Source of the DNA: JAJNBD01 sp964471475
GTDB lineage: Bacteria > Pseudomonadota > Gammaproteobacteria > CAISUE01
Assembly: GCA_964471475.1 (NCBI GenBank)
Contig: CAYYFQ010000003.1
Location: 62,001-126,000, forward strand
Reading direction: 5' to 3'
DNA length: 64,000 nucleotides
Shown: in pieces, positions 25,488 to 35,500 of the stretch
Layout of the letters: every line of letters starts with the position of its first letter
Numbering within the stretch: the stretch's first letter is position 1
Notes under the pieces: model-generated
Seen by the model: only the letters and a program-made list of their open reading frames with translations
Told to the model about the DNA's origin: nothing
Database searches by the model: none
Translations under genes and position numbers: made by a program

Positions 25488-26293
25488 TCGTCAGGCTCCA
25501 CTTCGGTGTTAATAATAATTTTCCACTTTGCATCACGCGCTAAAGCTTGATACGAAGAGTGCGGCACAAGCTTTAGCCAGTGAAGCTTTTTTCCATTAAT
25601 TATTTCAAAAAGCGCATTAGAAAATTTTTCTAAGCCAAGCAATTCAAATAAATATCCTAATCGCTGCACCCAAAATAATTCAGACCTTATTTTAGCTTGC
25701 TCAACTAAAACTTTGAGATCAATTGATTCAGCAAGTTCCGATAAAACAGTGGCCACGTTATTAATACCTGCAGCTTTATGCAACGCCGCCATCAAATCAA
25801 ATGCTAACGTTTCAGGACTAGCGACTGATATAATGCCTGTTGAGGTATTAAAATTTCGTGTTGCGCATTTGGTAACATTTTTATTTGCAATGAATTCAAT
25901 GTAAATACGGCCACACTTAATGGGGCGCCTATTTTTTAAGGTAACCACTTGGAAGCGCTGTGGCTTTTGATGTGCCGCCCCATAATATTGAGCTGCACTC
26001 AGAAATCCAACATAGTATGGCAAATCATAATATTTCATCAGGTTTGCAATAAACATCTCTGCGGGAAGACAACCTAAGGCTTGATACTCAGGAGGAATGA
26101 TTAAATAAAATCCTCTAGCTGGGCTTGCAATATTAGGTTTTAGCCGCTTTAGAGCATTCAGTGTCTGTATTTTATCAAGTGCTAAAGCTTTTTCTGCCTC
26201 CTGAATTGTAAAGGAATATTTTCCTTGACTACGAAGATAGTCTATAAATTCTTGAGCTTTCACGCCCCACCCCATGTGTGTTGAAACTTGCAT
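25484..26293 (-). CDS. abiEi: AbiEi antitoxin/repressor
   Basis: A 269-residue type IV antitoxin. The N-terminal 70 residues look like a winged helix (FIDYLRSQGKYSFTIQEAEKAL, then LNALKRLKPNIASPARGFYLI). The C-terminal domain has YYVGFLSAAQYYGAAHQKPQ and a strand-rich segment typical of AbiEi. In known systems this domain neutralises the toxin while the N-terminus represses the promoter. A perfect 26-bp-arm palindrome covers the first codons, so the annotated ATG lies inside it. A second in-frame ATG at 26275 (residue 7), just past the palindrome, is a possible true start. Neither has a clear ribosome site. Confidence 0.88.
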   Translation of the reverse strand: MQVSTHMGWGVKAQEFIDYLRSQGKYSFTIQEAEKALALDKIQTLNALKRLKPNIASPARGFYLIIPPEYQALGCLPAEMFIANLMKYYDLPYYVGFLSAAQYYGAAHQKPQRFQVVTLKNRRPIKCGRIYIEFIANKNVTKCATRNFNTSTGIISVASPETLAFDLMAALHKAAGINNVATVLSELAESIDLKVLVEQAKIRSELFWVQRLGYLFELLGLEKFSNALFEIINGKKLHWLKLVPHSSYQALARDAKWKIIINTEVEPDE

Positions 26294-26334
26294 AATATAT
26301 CTTTTTTCGATATATTATGCAAGTTTCAACACAC
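26276..26334. promoter_or_regulatory. 26-bp-arm perfect inverted repeat at abiEi start
   Basis: Arms at 26276-26301 and 26309-26334 are exact reverse complements with a 7-nt spacer (TTTTTTC). The left arm contains the abiEi start codon. AbiEi proteins repress their own operon by binding inverted repeats, so this is a good operator candidate. In mRNA it would also form a very stable hairpin that hides the start codon. Confidence 0.75.
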
Positions 26335-26395
26335 GCGGTACAGCCTCTTACGCGTTATTTTAGCTCAATAACTTCTACTAACTGCCAAATTAAAA

Positions 26396-26415
26396 TGGGG
26401 GTATCTCTGGGGGTA
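26396..26415. repeat. TGGGGGTA pair, arm-type-like
   Basis: TGGGGGTA occurs at 26396-26403 and 26408-26415, 12 bp apart, 55 bp before the right attachment repeat. With a nearby GCCAAATT motif it mirrors the left end of the island. Confidence 0.45.
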
Positions 26416-26469
26416 TTTTAAAAACTCAAATAGAAAAGTAACAATAATATCAAAGCTTACAACCGAGTT

Positions 26470-26493
26470 TTCGAGTCCACCCATAGCCACCAT
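26470..26493 (+). repeat. attachment-site repeat (right end)
   Basis: Exact 24-bp copy of the tRNA-Met 3' end. The sequence to its left does not continue the tRNA, so this is a fragment, not a gene. Confidence 0.8.
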
Positions 26494-26587
26494 TACCGTT
26501 TTATGTTAGTTAATGCATCTTGTTGCATCTTATATGCGACTAAAGAAGACCTATTTTGTGCGGCAGGTATTTTATCGAATGATCAAA

Positions 26588-26965
26588 TTAAGTTTCAACG
26601 CGTACTCTTAACCATTCTTCAATTCTCCAATGATCTTCACTTTCTTGATCCACCTTAAAATAAATTTCAATAAACTCTATCGTAAATTTAGATTCATTAA
26701 ATGCATAAATTATCCGTATGCCACTTTGTGCCTCTCGGCCTTTTAATGCCTTACAGGCAACTTTTCTGAGTTTATAGATTTTTATTTCAGCGTGACTAAA
26801 ACCAGGTAGCTTAACAATATTTTGGTTGTTAATTCCAGCAAAATGGAATAATTCAATCGCAGCATTTTTTGCCGTATTTAAATCTTCCTTAAGCGTGCGA
26901 AATCGCTTGAGTAATTTTTTGAAATCTTTTTTGAAAAAATCCGATTCGAGATATTTAATTTCCAT
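26588..26965 (-). CDS. RelE-like toxin paired with Panacea antitoxin
   Basis: A 125-residue protein starting MEIKYLESDFFKKDFKKLLK, with a RelE/ParE-like pattern: two N-terminal helices of basic residues, then strands RIIYAFNESKFTIEFIEIYFK near the end. Toxins of this fold act as ribosome-dependent mRNA endonucleases or gyrase inhibitors. The frame is open 31 codons further upstream, but that part lies within the antitoxin gene, so the ATG at 26965 (11-bp overlap) is chosen. The immediate coupling to an HTH-Panacea gene supports the toxin call. The catalytic residues are not diagnostic, so the target is unknown. Confidence 0.75.
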   Translation of the reverse strand: MEIKYLESDFFKKDFKKLLKRFRTLKEDLNTAKNAAIELFHFAGINNQNIVKLPGFSHAEIKIYKLRKVACKALKGREAQSGIRIIYAFNESKFTIEFIEIYFKVDQESEDHWRIEEWLRVRVET

Positions 26966-27737
26966 CCGAATAATCTCGCACTGAAGTTTCATGGGTACGA
27001 TAAAATACTGCCTCATAATCCAGTGGTTGACCATCCTTTGCGCTAATCCATGGAACATCTAAGTGAGAAAGATTTGATAACTGCTTTCCGGTCATATCCG
27101 ACAACCTTTGCAGCTCGTCATCAATGTGATTAATTTCTTGTCCGTTTAAAATACTTAAATCCGGCTCAATTTCAGGATTAATGATAAATTTATTTTGAGG
27201 AAACTGATAAAATTTACTCTTGAGAATTTCTATCTCACCTCTTTTAATCATCTCATCGGTCACTTTTTTGAAAGCAATAGGAGTAGGACCATAATGATTC
27301 TTGATATAAACTAAGCCCATGAGCTGTTCTTCATATTTTTCGTAATAATCAAAATCAATAAAATAAAGTAATTTATATAAAGCTGTCATGGCAATATTGG
27401 GCTTGCCGCCTACTTTTCTTAATATATAAAAAAGTATTTGTTTAAGCTTTTTCAGCTGCTCTTGTGGAACGCTGATGCGAATATTTTCTTTTTTAGAATT
27501 TTTAACTACCCTCTTTTCTTCGATAGTAACCGAAAAATTACTTTCTTTTTGTTGAAGAAAATCTTCAACAGGTATGTTGAAAAGCTTAGCTAACTTTTGA
27601 GCTTCTGCAATCGTAAGATCTCGCTCTCCACGCTCAATTTGCAGATAAGTGGGACGAGAAAGGTCAAGCTCATTAGCAACCAACTCTTGAGATAGACCAT
27701 GTTTTTTTCTCAAATGAGCAATAAATTTTGAAAGCAT
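26955..27737 (-). CDS. HTH-Panacea (DUF4065) antitoxin
   Basis: A 260-residue protein. Residues 1-65 are an XRE/Cro-type helix-turn-helix (KKHGLSQELVANELDLSRPTYLQIERGE). A linker follows to about 85, and residues 90-235 form a Panacea/SocA-like domain (AMTALYKLLYFIDFDYYEKYEEQ, then YGPTPIAFKKVTDEM). Panacea domains neutralise many unrelated toxins, and HTH-Panacea proteins also repress their own operon. The 3' end overlaps a RelE-like toxin gene, giving a complete toxin-antitoxin unit. It lies right of the tRNA-Met repeats, so it is not in the same island unless a further repeat exists. Confidence 0.88.
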   Translation of the reverse strand: MLSKFIAHLRKKHGLSQELVANELDLSRPTYLQIERGERDLTIAEAQKLAKLFNIPVEDFLQQKESNFSVTIEEKRVVKNSKKENIRISVPQEQLKKLKQILFYILRKVGGKPNIAMTALYKLLYFIDFDYYEKYEEQLMGLVYIKNHYGPTPIAFKKVTDEMIKRGEIEILKSKFYQFPQNKFIINPEIEPDLSILNGQEINHIDDELQRLSDMTGKQLSNLSHLDVPWISAKDGQPLDYEAVFYRTHETSVRDYSDGN

Positions 27738-27846
27738 ATGGCACAGGTGGTTGTTATTAATCAGCTCATTTTACTTTTTGTGATTTTTTTTGTTAATTTA
27801 ATTGTATATATTTTTTACATTTCATTTTCTGTGATGCAAAAAACAA

Positions 27847-27900
27847 GGGGCACCGAAGAAGCCCTGCCTGCGCCCTATGGGATAAGTCGCCAGGGGAAAC
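27847..27900 (-). terminator. GC-rich structured patch downstream of the MFS gene
   Basis: A GC-rich stretch in an AT-rich gap contains several short complementary segments (GGGC/GCCC, GCG/CGC, CCC/GGG). On the minus strand it ends CCCCTTGTTTTTT, so it may terminate the MFS transcript. The stems are short, so this is weak. Confidence 0.3.
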
Positions 27901-28006
27901 AAAGATTATTATAAAAAATTTTTCTTGTTATTACCAACAGTTTTCCCACTTGTCTAAGCTTTTTTATTTGACTACAAGATCAGATGTGATGAGAAAAAAC
28001 AGTTCG

Positions 28007-29386
28007 CTACGCCGCGTCACTATCTAACTGAAGGTTTATTATTTTTTTCTCGTAGTTTTTTTGGATTTCTTCCAAATTACAGTTTTTGGTTTCTGGAAGC
28101 CAATATTTTGCTACTACAAAGTAGATGCACGTGCAGAATGCAAAAAGTAGATAAGTCGCCGACATCCCTAAATGCGTTTGAATTGTTAAGAAAGAACTCG
28201 ATAATATGGTAGCCATTAACCCATTGGCAAATAAACATAAAGCAATTGTTTTTCCACGAACTTTTGTAGGCAACAATTCAGAAATAGCAAGCCATACCAC
28301 CACTCCAGGCCCTATAGCAAAACACAAAATGTATGCCAGCAAACCAAACAAAACAAAAATCGATTGGCTTGAAGCATTTGTTAAAAAATGACTGCATAAG
28401 GCTAAGTACGTATTCATTAGTACCACCCCTCCTGTGCCAAAAATCAACAAACGTTTGCGACCTACTACATCAATTAATGCTAAAGCAATCAAGGTGCCAA
28501 TAAAATTTAGTACCCCGATGCCAACGGTTGCCATCATGGCCGCTAATTCTGAAGTAATCCCCGCTTTGTGTAAAACTATCGGTGCGTATTGTAAAATCAC
28601 ATTAATACCGGTCAGTTGATTACAAATGGCGATCAGCAACGCTACCGATAAAGCAGGAATAAAGGCGGGTGTAAGTAAAGTACGCCAACTGCTCTTGGTA
28701 GTTTGCAAACCTTCTTCAATAGCTTTGAATTCAATTTCTACCAAATGAGAAGCACGTAGACTATAAAGAATATGTTTAGCTTTGGCCATTTTCCCCTGAC
28801 CCATTAGCCAACGCGGGGTTTCCGGTAAAATAAACATACTAATAAATAACGCGGCGGTGGGTAATAAAATCCAGGCGAACATTGCACGCCAATTACCTTG
28901 ATGGGTGAAAAGTAAATCCACAAAATAAGCAAGCATAATCCCAAAGGTTAAAAAAATTTGAAACATGGCTACGCTTCTTCCGCGCAAATGCGCTGGCGCC
29001 ACCTCAGATAAATAAAGTGGAACAGCCACTGAAATAATACCGACTCCAAACCCAAGTAAAAGACGAGCCATCAACAAACTAAAAAAGGTATGCGCTAATA
29101 AAATGATATTCACACCACTTGCAAAAATAAAACACGCCAAAATAATCATCGTTTTTCGCCCAAAACGATCTGCAGCGTTTCCAGTTAACAGCGTACCCAC
29201 TAAACTCCCTGCCAATACGGCACCCACAATAATCTCTTGTTGCGGTAAAGAAAGGAAAATACTTTTTTGCATCAATGGCAATGCACCCGAAATAACGCCA
29301 ATATCATAACCGTACAAGACACCACCGAGCCCTGCGCATAGTGTAATGGCATAAATGAGCCATTTTTTGTGAAGCGGATTTGACAT
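28007..29386 (-). CDS. MFS sugar transporter (sugar-porter family)
   Basis: A 459-residue inner-membrane carrier with twelve hydrophobic segments and the sugar-porter signatures: GYDIGVISGALPLM in helix 1, DRFGRKTM and DVVGRKRLL in the loop after helices 2 and 8, PETPRWL at the end of helix 6, QLTGINVILQYAPIV in helix 7, and PETKNCNLEEI at the C-terminal end. Members are usually sugar/proton symporters related to XylE and GalP; the substrate cannot be fixed from sequence. The start follows AAGGA. A 16-bp palindrome lies 34 bp upstream and could be an operator. Confidence 0.92.
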   Translation of the reverse strand: MSNPLHKKWLIYAITLCAGLGGVLYGYDIGVISGALPLMQKSIFLSLPQQEIIVGAVLAGSLVGTLLTGNAADRFGRKTMIILACFIFASGVNIILLAHTFFSLLMARLLLGFGVGIISVAVPLYLSEVAPAHLRGRSVAMFQIFLTFGIMLAYFVDLLFTHQGNWRAMFAWILLPTAALFISMFILPETPRWLMGQGKMAKAKHILYSLRASHLVEIEFKAIEEGLQTTKSSWRTLLTPAFIPALSVALLIAICNQLTGINVILQYAPIVLHKAGITSELAAMMATVGIGVLNFIGTLIALALIDVVGRKRLLIFGTGGVVLMNTYLALCSHFLTNASSQSIFVLFGLLAYILCFAIGPGVVVWLAISELLPTKVRGKTIALCLFANGLMATILSSSFLTIQTHLGMSATYLLFAFCTCIYFVVAKYWLPETKNCNLEEIQKNYEKKIINLQLDSDAA

Positions 29387-29419
29387 GCCCGGTTTCCTTG
29401 ATTGCTGATGGAGACAGCT

Positions 29420-29435
29420 AAAGTACTAGTACTTT
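29420..29435. promoter_or_regulatory. 16-bp perfect palindrome upstream of MFS gene
   Basis: AAAGTACTAGTACTTT is a perfect palindrome 34 bp before the MFS start. It could be the site of a dimeric repressor of the transporter. No regulator gene is adjacent. Confidence 0.35.
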
Positions 29436-29471
29436 CTGACATTGTCAAATTCAGAAGGAAGACCCAAGAAT

Positions 29472-29495
29472 GAGGGTTATATTAATATAACCCTC
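29472..29495. terminator. 24-bp perfect palindrome after the giant gene
   Basis: Exact self-complementary sequence (GAGGGTTATATT and its complement) 18 bp past the stop of the giant gene. As RNA it would give a stem without a spacer, and no T run follows, so it may act as a processing site or protein-binding site as easily as a terminator. Confidence 0.4.
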
Positions 29496-29512
29496 CTTGA
29501 TATTACTCAGTA

Positions 29513-32500
29513 TTAACCGGGACCTGCCGCCGGTGGCCGAGCAACTGGCGGCTGCGGAGCCCCAGGTTGTTGTGCTTGCGGAGCTGCGGCACCAAGACGC
29601 GCTGGTGCTGGTGGATTCACCTCCATTGCATCTGCTGGCCTAGGATTGCCAGCTGCTTGCAAGGCTGCAAAAAACTTAGTGCCTCCGGGCAGCTGAACTC
29701 TTTGCGCTTGTGGATCTAACATTTCGAAAGTTAATGGCTGGGTAAGAGGGCTTTTAGCCTCTTCCGGAGCCGTAGCAGCGGCATTATGTTTTACTTTAGC
29801 CCCCACAGTGTCTCTCATTGATTCCAAGAATAACTCTCGAAAATCAGGATTCCCTCTTAAAAAATCTTCATGTGTATGAGCAGTAGCAAGATCTTCCCTA
29901 GCGTCTTGAGCCGCACTTGTTGCAGCACTCACATGCAAATTTTTCATTTTTTCTGCATGCTGTTGAGCATTTTGCTGCGATGTAGTAGCCGCATCAGCCA
30001 CTTTAGCATTGTAATCTAAAGTCTGTTTCTGAAGTTCAGCATTGCTGTCTATTAAAACTATAGCTACATCTGCTTGAGCTTGTGCCTTAACACCGTCTGC
30101 CTTATGCTTTTCTGCTTCTGCACCGTATTTAGAAGCGTTTACTGTCGCATCAGCCTTTACCATATCGGCAAATGATCCCAGTGCCCTACCGCCAAATTCA
30201 AAACCAGCCTCACCTAACCCATTAGAACTACTAGATTTTTTCGCAACCTCTCCGGATTTTTCTTTTTCAGAACCCTCTTCGCCACCCACTGCCGCTCCTG
30301 AACCACTCGCTCCGGAAGACGACCCCCCTAACAAACCTGATGAGGGAGGTGCTGCTTGAGTACTAGAACTACTGCTACTTATTGCGCTCCCGGTCGCATC
30401 GACCTCTTCTATTCGAGAATTGCGATGTCGATCACGATGTGGACGTACTGGATGCCAATTACGGTGCATAAAACCCTCCATTGTATGTAAAGTTGAACGA
30501 ACATTATATTCGGCAAAAGATTCATAGCGATCTGCAACTTGCATTAAATCTTTTACTCGCCCTTCTTGCTGCAACATCTCTTGCGCTTGTTTTAGCACTT
30601 CAATTTGTTCTTCAGCATCAAGCAGCTGAGAATCCATTTGTTGCTGCATCGTGCGCGAAATATTTCTGAGTTGCGGCAATTCTTCTGGCATTTTTTCACC
30701 AAGATATTTTTCGTAATGTGCAAAAATGCTTTCTAAAGTTGCTTCTAACTTGTCTCGACCCACCGTTACGTAGCGCCCTATTTCAGCTATCGCTTTAATT
30801 TGTTCTGCAAAAAATTGCAAACCATGTTCATTATCTGCATTTTGACTAACAAAATTTTCTAATTCTTTTAATAGGGTAGATTTTATTTTTTCTTCTGAAT
30901 GGGCTAACTCAAGCTCTTTTAATTCAATTAATCGTTCTAAATCTTTTGCTGCTAGTTGTTGATAGACTGCGCCACCACGTTGAGTCAGTTCTGCTTGCAT
31001 TTCGGTTGCGGAGTCTTCAATTTTTTGAATTTGTTTTAAACTGGCTAGTTTTTGTTTTAATACTTCAAGCTCCATGGCCTGTACCGCATGACCATAATAA
31101 CGTACTTTATTTTCGCTGGCAATTTTTGCCGCGGTAGAAACAATTTTTAAAGCTAATCGAGTCGTTACCTTAGCAAGGCCGATCGCAAAAACTTTATTAC
31201 GATGTCGTTTTGCTTTAATTTCCGCAGGCGTTGGCGGTTTTTGTTGTGCCCATTTGCTACTCTCTCCTTGTACCACCACCACTTCACCATTCGCATTTTT
31301 AAATACTTTTACTTCTTCTCCTCCTGCGGCACCAACAACTTCTTTGAGAGAAGCTCCGTCGGCATTAATAACAGGCGTGTTAGGGTCAAGATCGCCCACA
31401 CTTACAATGCCAGAAGATAAGGTATCTGAATCCACTGTAACCGATGGGGTCGCATGCATTTCAGCACTTTCAACCGCGTGTGCTTCATCAATTTTTTTAC
31501 TCTCCTCTGCAATTTTATCCATACCACTGTTTGTTTTTTTACCGTTAAACTTATCGCGCAATTTACGCGTAACTTTTTGGCATAGGTAACCAATGGCTGA
31601 TTGGACAGCTCGACCAACAGTAGGTGTTATTAACTCTTGGTTTACACGCTCCAACATTTCTTGAGTAAAATCTTCTTGTAATTTCATTAATTCCGCATTA
31701 ATCCAAGCACGATCGTCATTGCTCAATGAGGTAACCGAACTAGCGTCATCACGAAAAACAGCTGCTCGTGGCCCAACAATGCCGTTGACATCATTAAAAC
31801 GATTCTCAATCAAACTAAGAATGCTTGGGGTTTTAAGGAGTGGTAAAAAATACTTCACGGCTTCCGTTACCTGCCCAATGATTTTAATCGAGCGCTCATT
31901 ACTTGAAAATCGTTTAGTAGCTAAATTAATTAATGCGGGAACTTCATAAGCTAAATGTGTTCCCACCGCTAATAACATTGACTGACTACCGGTTTGGGTG
32001 TGCCTCACCGTCTCTAGTGCTTCGCGAATTTCTTTTTCAACAAACGCTCGATCATACCTAGACATTAACAAAATTTCCAAATTAGCTCGTAATGCTTCCA
32101 CACTCGCTCGCACACTTTCCGATGCATGAATACGATTACGAATAAATGGCCCCATAAGATCTAAAATAGCACTGGGTAAATTTTTCAATAAAAAATCTAT
32201 TACAATATTGCCAATCCAAAAAATGCTACTTTGCGCCATTTCTATTAAGGTACGTCCGACTGCCATTTTGAAAATTTGAAATCCTGTTCGTGCTACAATT
32301 TCTACTGCTTCAGCTGCATTGCGGAGGAAAGAAAATCCAACGGTCAGTGTCGTAATCGTCAAACTCACTGCTTTATGGATTGCATAACTTTTCCACGAAA
32401 ATTCTTTGCTCAAACCAGCTTGTACCGCAAAAAGTAGATCACTAATACCCTCACTAATCAGCCCAATCGCAATAGGTGTACCTAATCCAAGAGTGCAAAC

Positions 32501-35500
32501 TTCTAACATAACACCTGCTGTTATTTGTGCCAACCCTAAAAGCGCCACAGCAAATGCCCCCCAATTCCAAGGTGAAATATATTCTTCAAAAACTAATACC
32601 TGGTCATAGTTAATTTGTTGAAACAACATCAACTCTATAGGGTAATGCCCTCGTTCAAAAAAAGTAGCCAATGGTTTTAAACCAACGGTTAGCGCAGCAT
32701 ATGATTTAAAAGAACCAATAACTTCTTTCAATTTGTTAAAAACTCGTTCTATGTATTCTTTTCTTGCTTTTTCAAGATCTAAAGGGAAAACGTCTTCGGT
32801 ACTCGCCACCACTTCTCCACACCCTACTAAATGTAGAGGAGCATATTCTGTTTCATTAGTTTGCAAAACTTCCAATCGTTTTTTAGTATTAGGAGGCATA
32901 TAGGGTAGAAAATTTTTATGCACCCTGATTTTTTTATACTGTTCGAAATAAAAAACATTCCTAAAGCTAAGTGGACACTCCCAAAGGCGAAATTGAGTAC
33001 CAACAAGGTATGCTAATGCTTGCAAAATGGCTGGATGTGGAAAGCCATTATTGATTTGCTTTTTTTGTAATGCAAAATCCAAATAGGCTCTGATAATATC
33101 CGGATTAACTATGTAAAATTCTAAATCGGCGAGCATATCTTCATACTTTCTCGTGCTTTCTATAATCCCTCTTTTTTGTAACTCATTAAAAAATTTTTCA
33201 TCCATTAACAAAGCATCTTGAATAGCAGTCACCAAAAAACGAGAAGGGCAACCAGAATCCGCCAATACTTTCGATAGTTTTTTTTCATCTTTCCTCTCTA
33301 AAAACTTTGAAGCTGAACCACTCAAACAGGTTCTGATTTTATCGTAGCTTTTACCTAAATCATCTTTACCTAATTCTTTACATTCAATGAAGCCTAATGG
33401 ATTAATCGCCTTAAACTGGATGGTAGCTCCACATAAATATACGTATGCCACATTCAGTTGAATATCGGAATCCACTGGGGTCACTTGATAACAAAGCTCG
33501 ACACGATACCCCGTATTAACAAGCTGTTCACATTGAGCACATAATCTTTCAGAAACCTCTTGTGCTGTTGTCAAACCAAACAATTTATAAATATCTTCAT
33601 CACTCTTTGCTACCTCTTCTCGGATATAACCTTTACCAGCATAGCCCAAATACTTCAGATGCTTTTCTTTTTCCATACGTTTAAAAAATTCATCCAACTT
33701 TTCGCTTAAAGCTTGTTTTAATTTTTCTTCAACCTTTTTAATGGAATCTTTTGTATTTGAGTCTGCCAAACGCCAATTCAAACGAGGAGGCTTAATCACC
33801 CGGTGCTGCAATAAATATTCCCAAAGTTGTAGTGCAGCTTCATTTACTTGCTCGGTTAATCGGACTGACGTCAGCAATACAGTAAATGGAGGCTTTGGTT
33901 CGCCCTGTTTTTTTGACAACTCTGGTTGAATTAAATCCGCAATCACGCCTCTAAATTTTTCTAACTCACGCGGCAAATTGACGACTTGACCATAAGCCAC
34001 TTCAATCCTTAAATCACCTTGGAAAGTGCGTTTTAGTTGTGATGGATGTGCTAACAACAACTGCTCTAAGCGCTCAAAAGCGTCCGTTGCTCCTGTTTTT
34101 ATTAAACCTGTTAGTTCTTCTTCAAATAACTTTTGACAAAATACTTCATTGCAATGTTGAATTAATTTTGCTCTTATGCTTTTTTCATATGAGGCTAAAA
34201 AACTTAAGTCAAGCTTGTTTAGTGATTCTTGATCAGAAGCAATAACATAAACTTCATGATTATTTTCAACCAAATGATGCTCTATTAAGTGCTGCCAAAA
34301 ATCTGTTGCCGTTTGAAAAATTTCAGCTTCTTCTAAATCCTTGACCTTAATAGAGAGGGTATCAGCATTTTTTGACTTTGTTGCAATAAAATCTAAAATC
34401 TCTCGCTCACAATAATCATGCTTACTAGGCAATGGAATTTCGAGCTCCAATTTACGTTTCTTGCTATCCATCAACCACAATCTTCCATCAACCACTTTAG
34501 CTTTTTTGCTCAATCTTGCAGGTTGGATAATGGATGAATGCTCAAAGATCTCTTTATAAACTAACTCCGCTTCACTTTGAGGTAAGACACTATTTAAAAC
34601 TTCTGCACTCAATTCGCTTCCAATGGCCTGATCAATCGTCTGAATATGTGTTCCTAATAAGTCGCATTCATTTTTAATTTGCATTTCAAATTCATTAGCA
34701 AAATCCCCCTGTCCTTTTAATCGACGAACGTCCGCCACGTGCTTCAACATTTGATTTTGAGCTTGCAACTCATTCACCCGAACATTCATCAATTGACGCG
34801 CCTTACGCAACCACGTTTTTATTTTTCTTTTTTGCATCACGGTTGTTATTTTTTTACCTTCCAATAAACAATGAGGCTTGTAATAATAAGCCATAGCCGC
34901 ATGAGCGGGATCTTCTTTAATTAAATAATCAAAACACGTCCTTGCTAGTCCATATTTTTTATTAATCAAACAATAATAGCCAAGCTTAATTAATTCATGG
35001 CTAGACCGTACTAATTTAATAATATTTTCTTCATTAACCATGGCTAACATATCGGACTGAAAATGGTCAAATTCAGAAAAAAGTAATGCTTCACTACTAG
35101 GATTTAAATTAGTTATTTTTTGAGAAATGCTATCTAACCAAATAGCCCAATGGTCTGTTAAACTTTTTAATTGTATTTCAATATATTTTTCAGAATACAA
35201 TTTTTTTTCAAGGATTTTTTTCACTTCAGAAAACAGCACCGAAAACTTAGTCTCTAACAAGCGTCTCTTTATCATAATCATTGGAATATTGACGGTACGT
35301 ACATATTCCATCTTCTGCCGTTCAGCGTCTTCATGCATTTGGCAAAATTCTACAAAGGGAGTATCTTTATACTCCGGAGGCGCACAGACAATAAACTTAC
35401 CACTTCCTGGTTGCCCTTGACGGCCCGCTCTTCTTTGCGCTTGTTCTGGAATACGCACGCCTTCAGGCATATAAGTAAGCACCACATGTAAGCCGCCACA

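Larger units (their letters stand above)
23022..26493. mobile_element. integrase-less mini-island in tRNA-Met
   Basis: An exact 24-bp direct repeat of the tRNA-Met 3' end (23022-23045) recurs at 26470-26493, bounding about 3.4 kb. Inside are four minus-strand genes: abiEi, abiEii, a 52-aa ORF and a 411-aa ORF. Near each end, in the same order, lie a GCCAAATT motif and two GGGGGTA repeats. No recombinase gene is inside, so mobility would need an integrase supplied by another element. The layout is that of a small defence cassette carried as a satellite. Confidence 0.75.

Noticed and set aside
23045..26469. An integrase gene inside the tRNA-Met island
   Set aside because: All long frames are assigned, and none shows tyrosine- or serine-recombinase motifs.
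26966..27058. Longer start for the RelE-like toxin
   Set aside because: The extra 31 codons lie inside the antitoxin gene and do not resemble the toxin family. The ATG at 26965 fits better.
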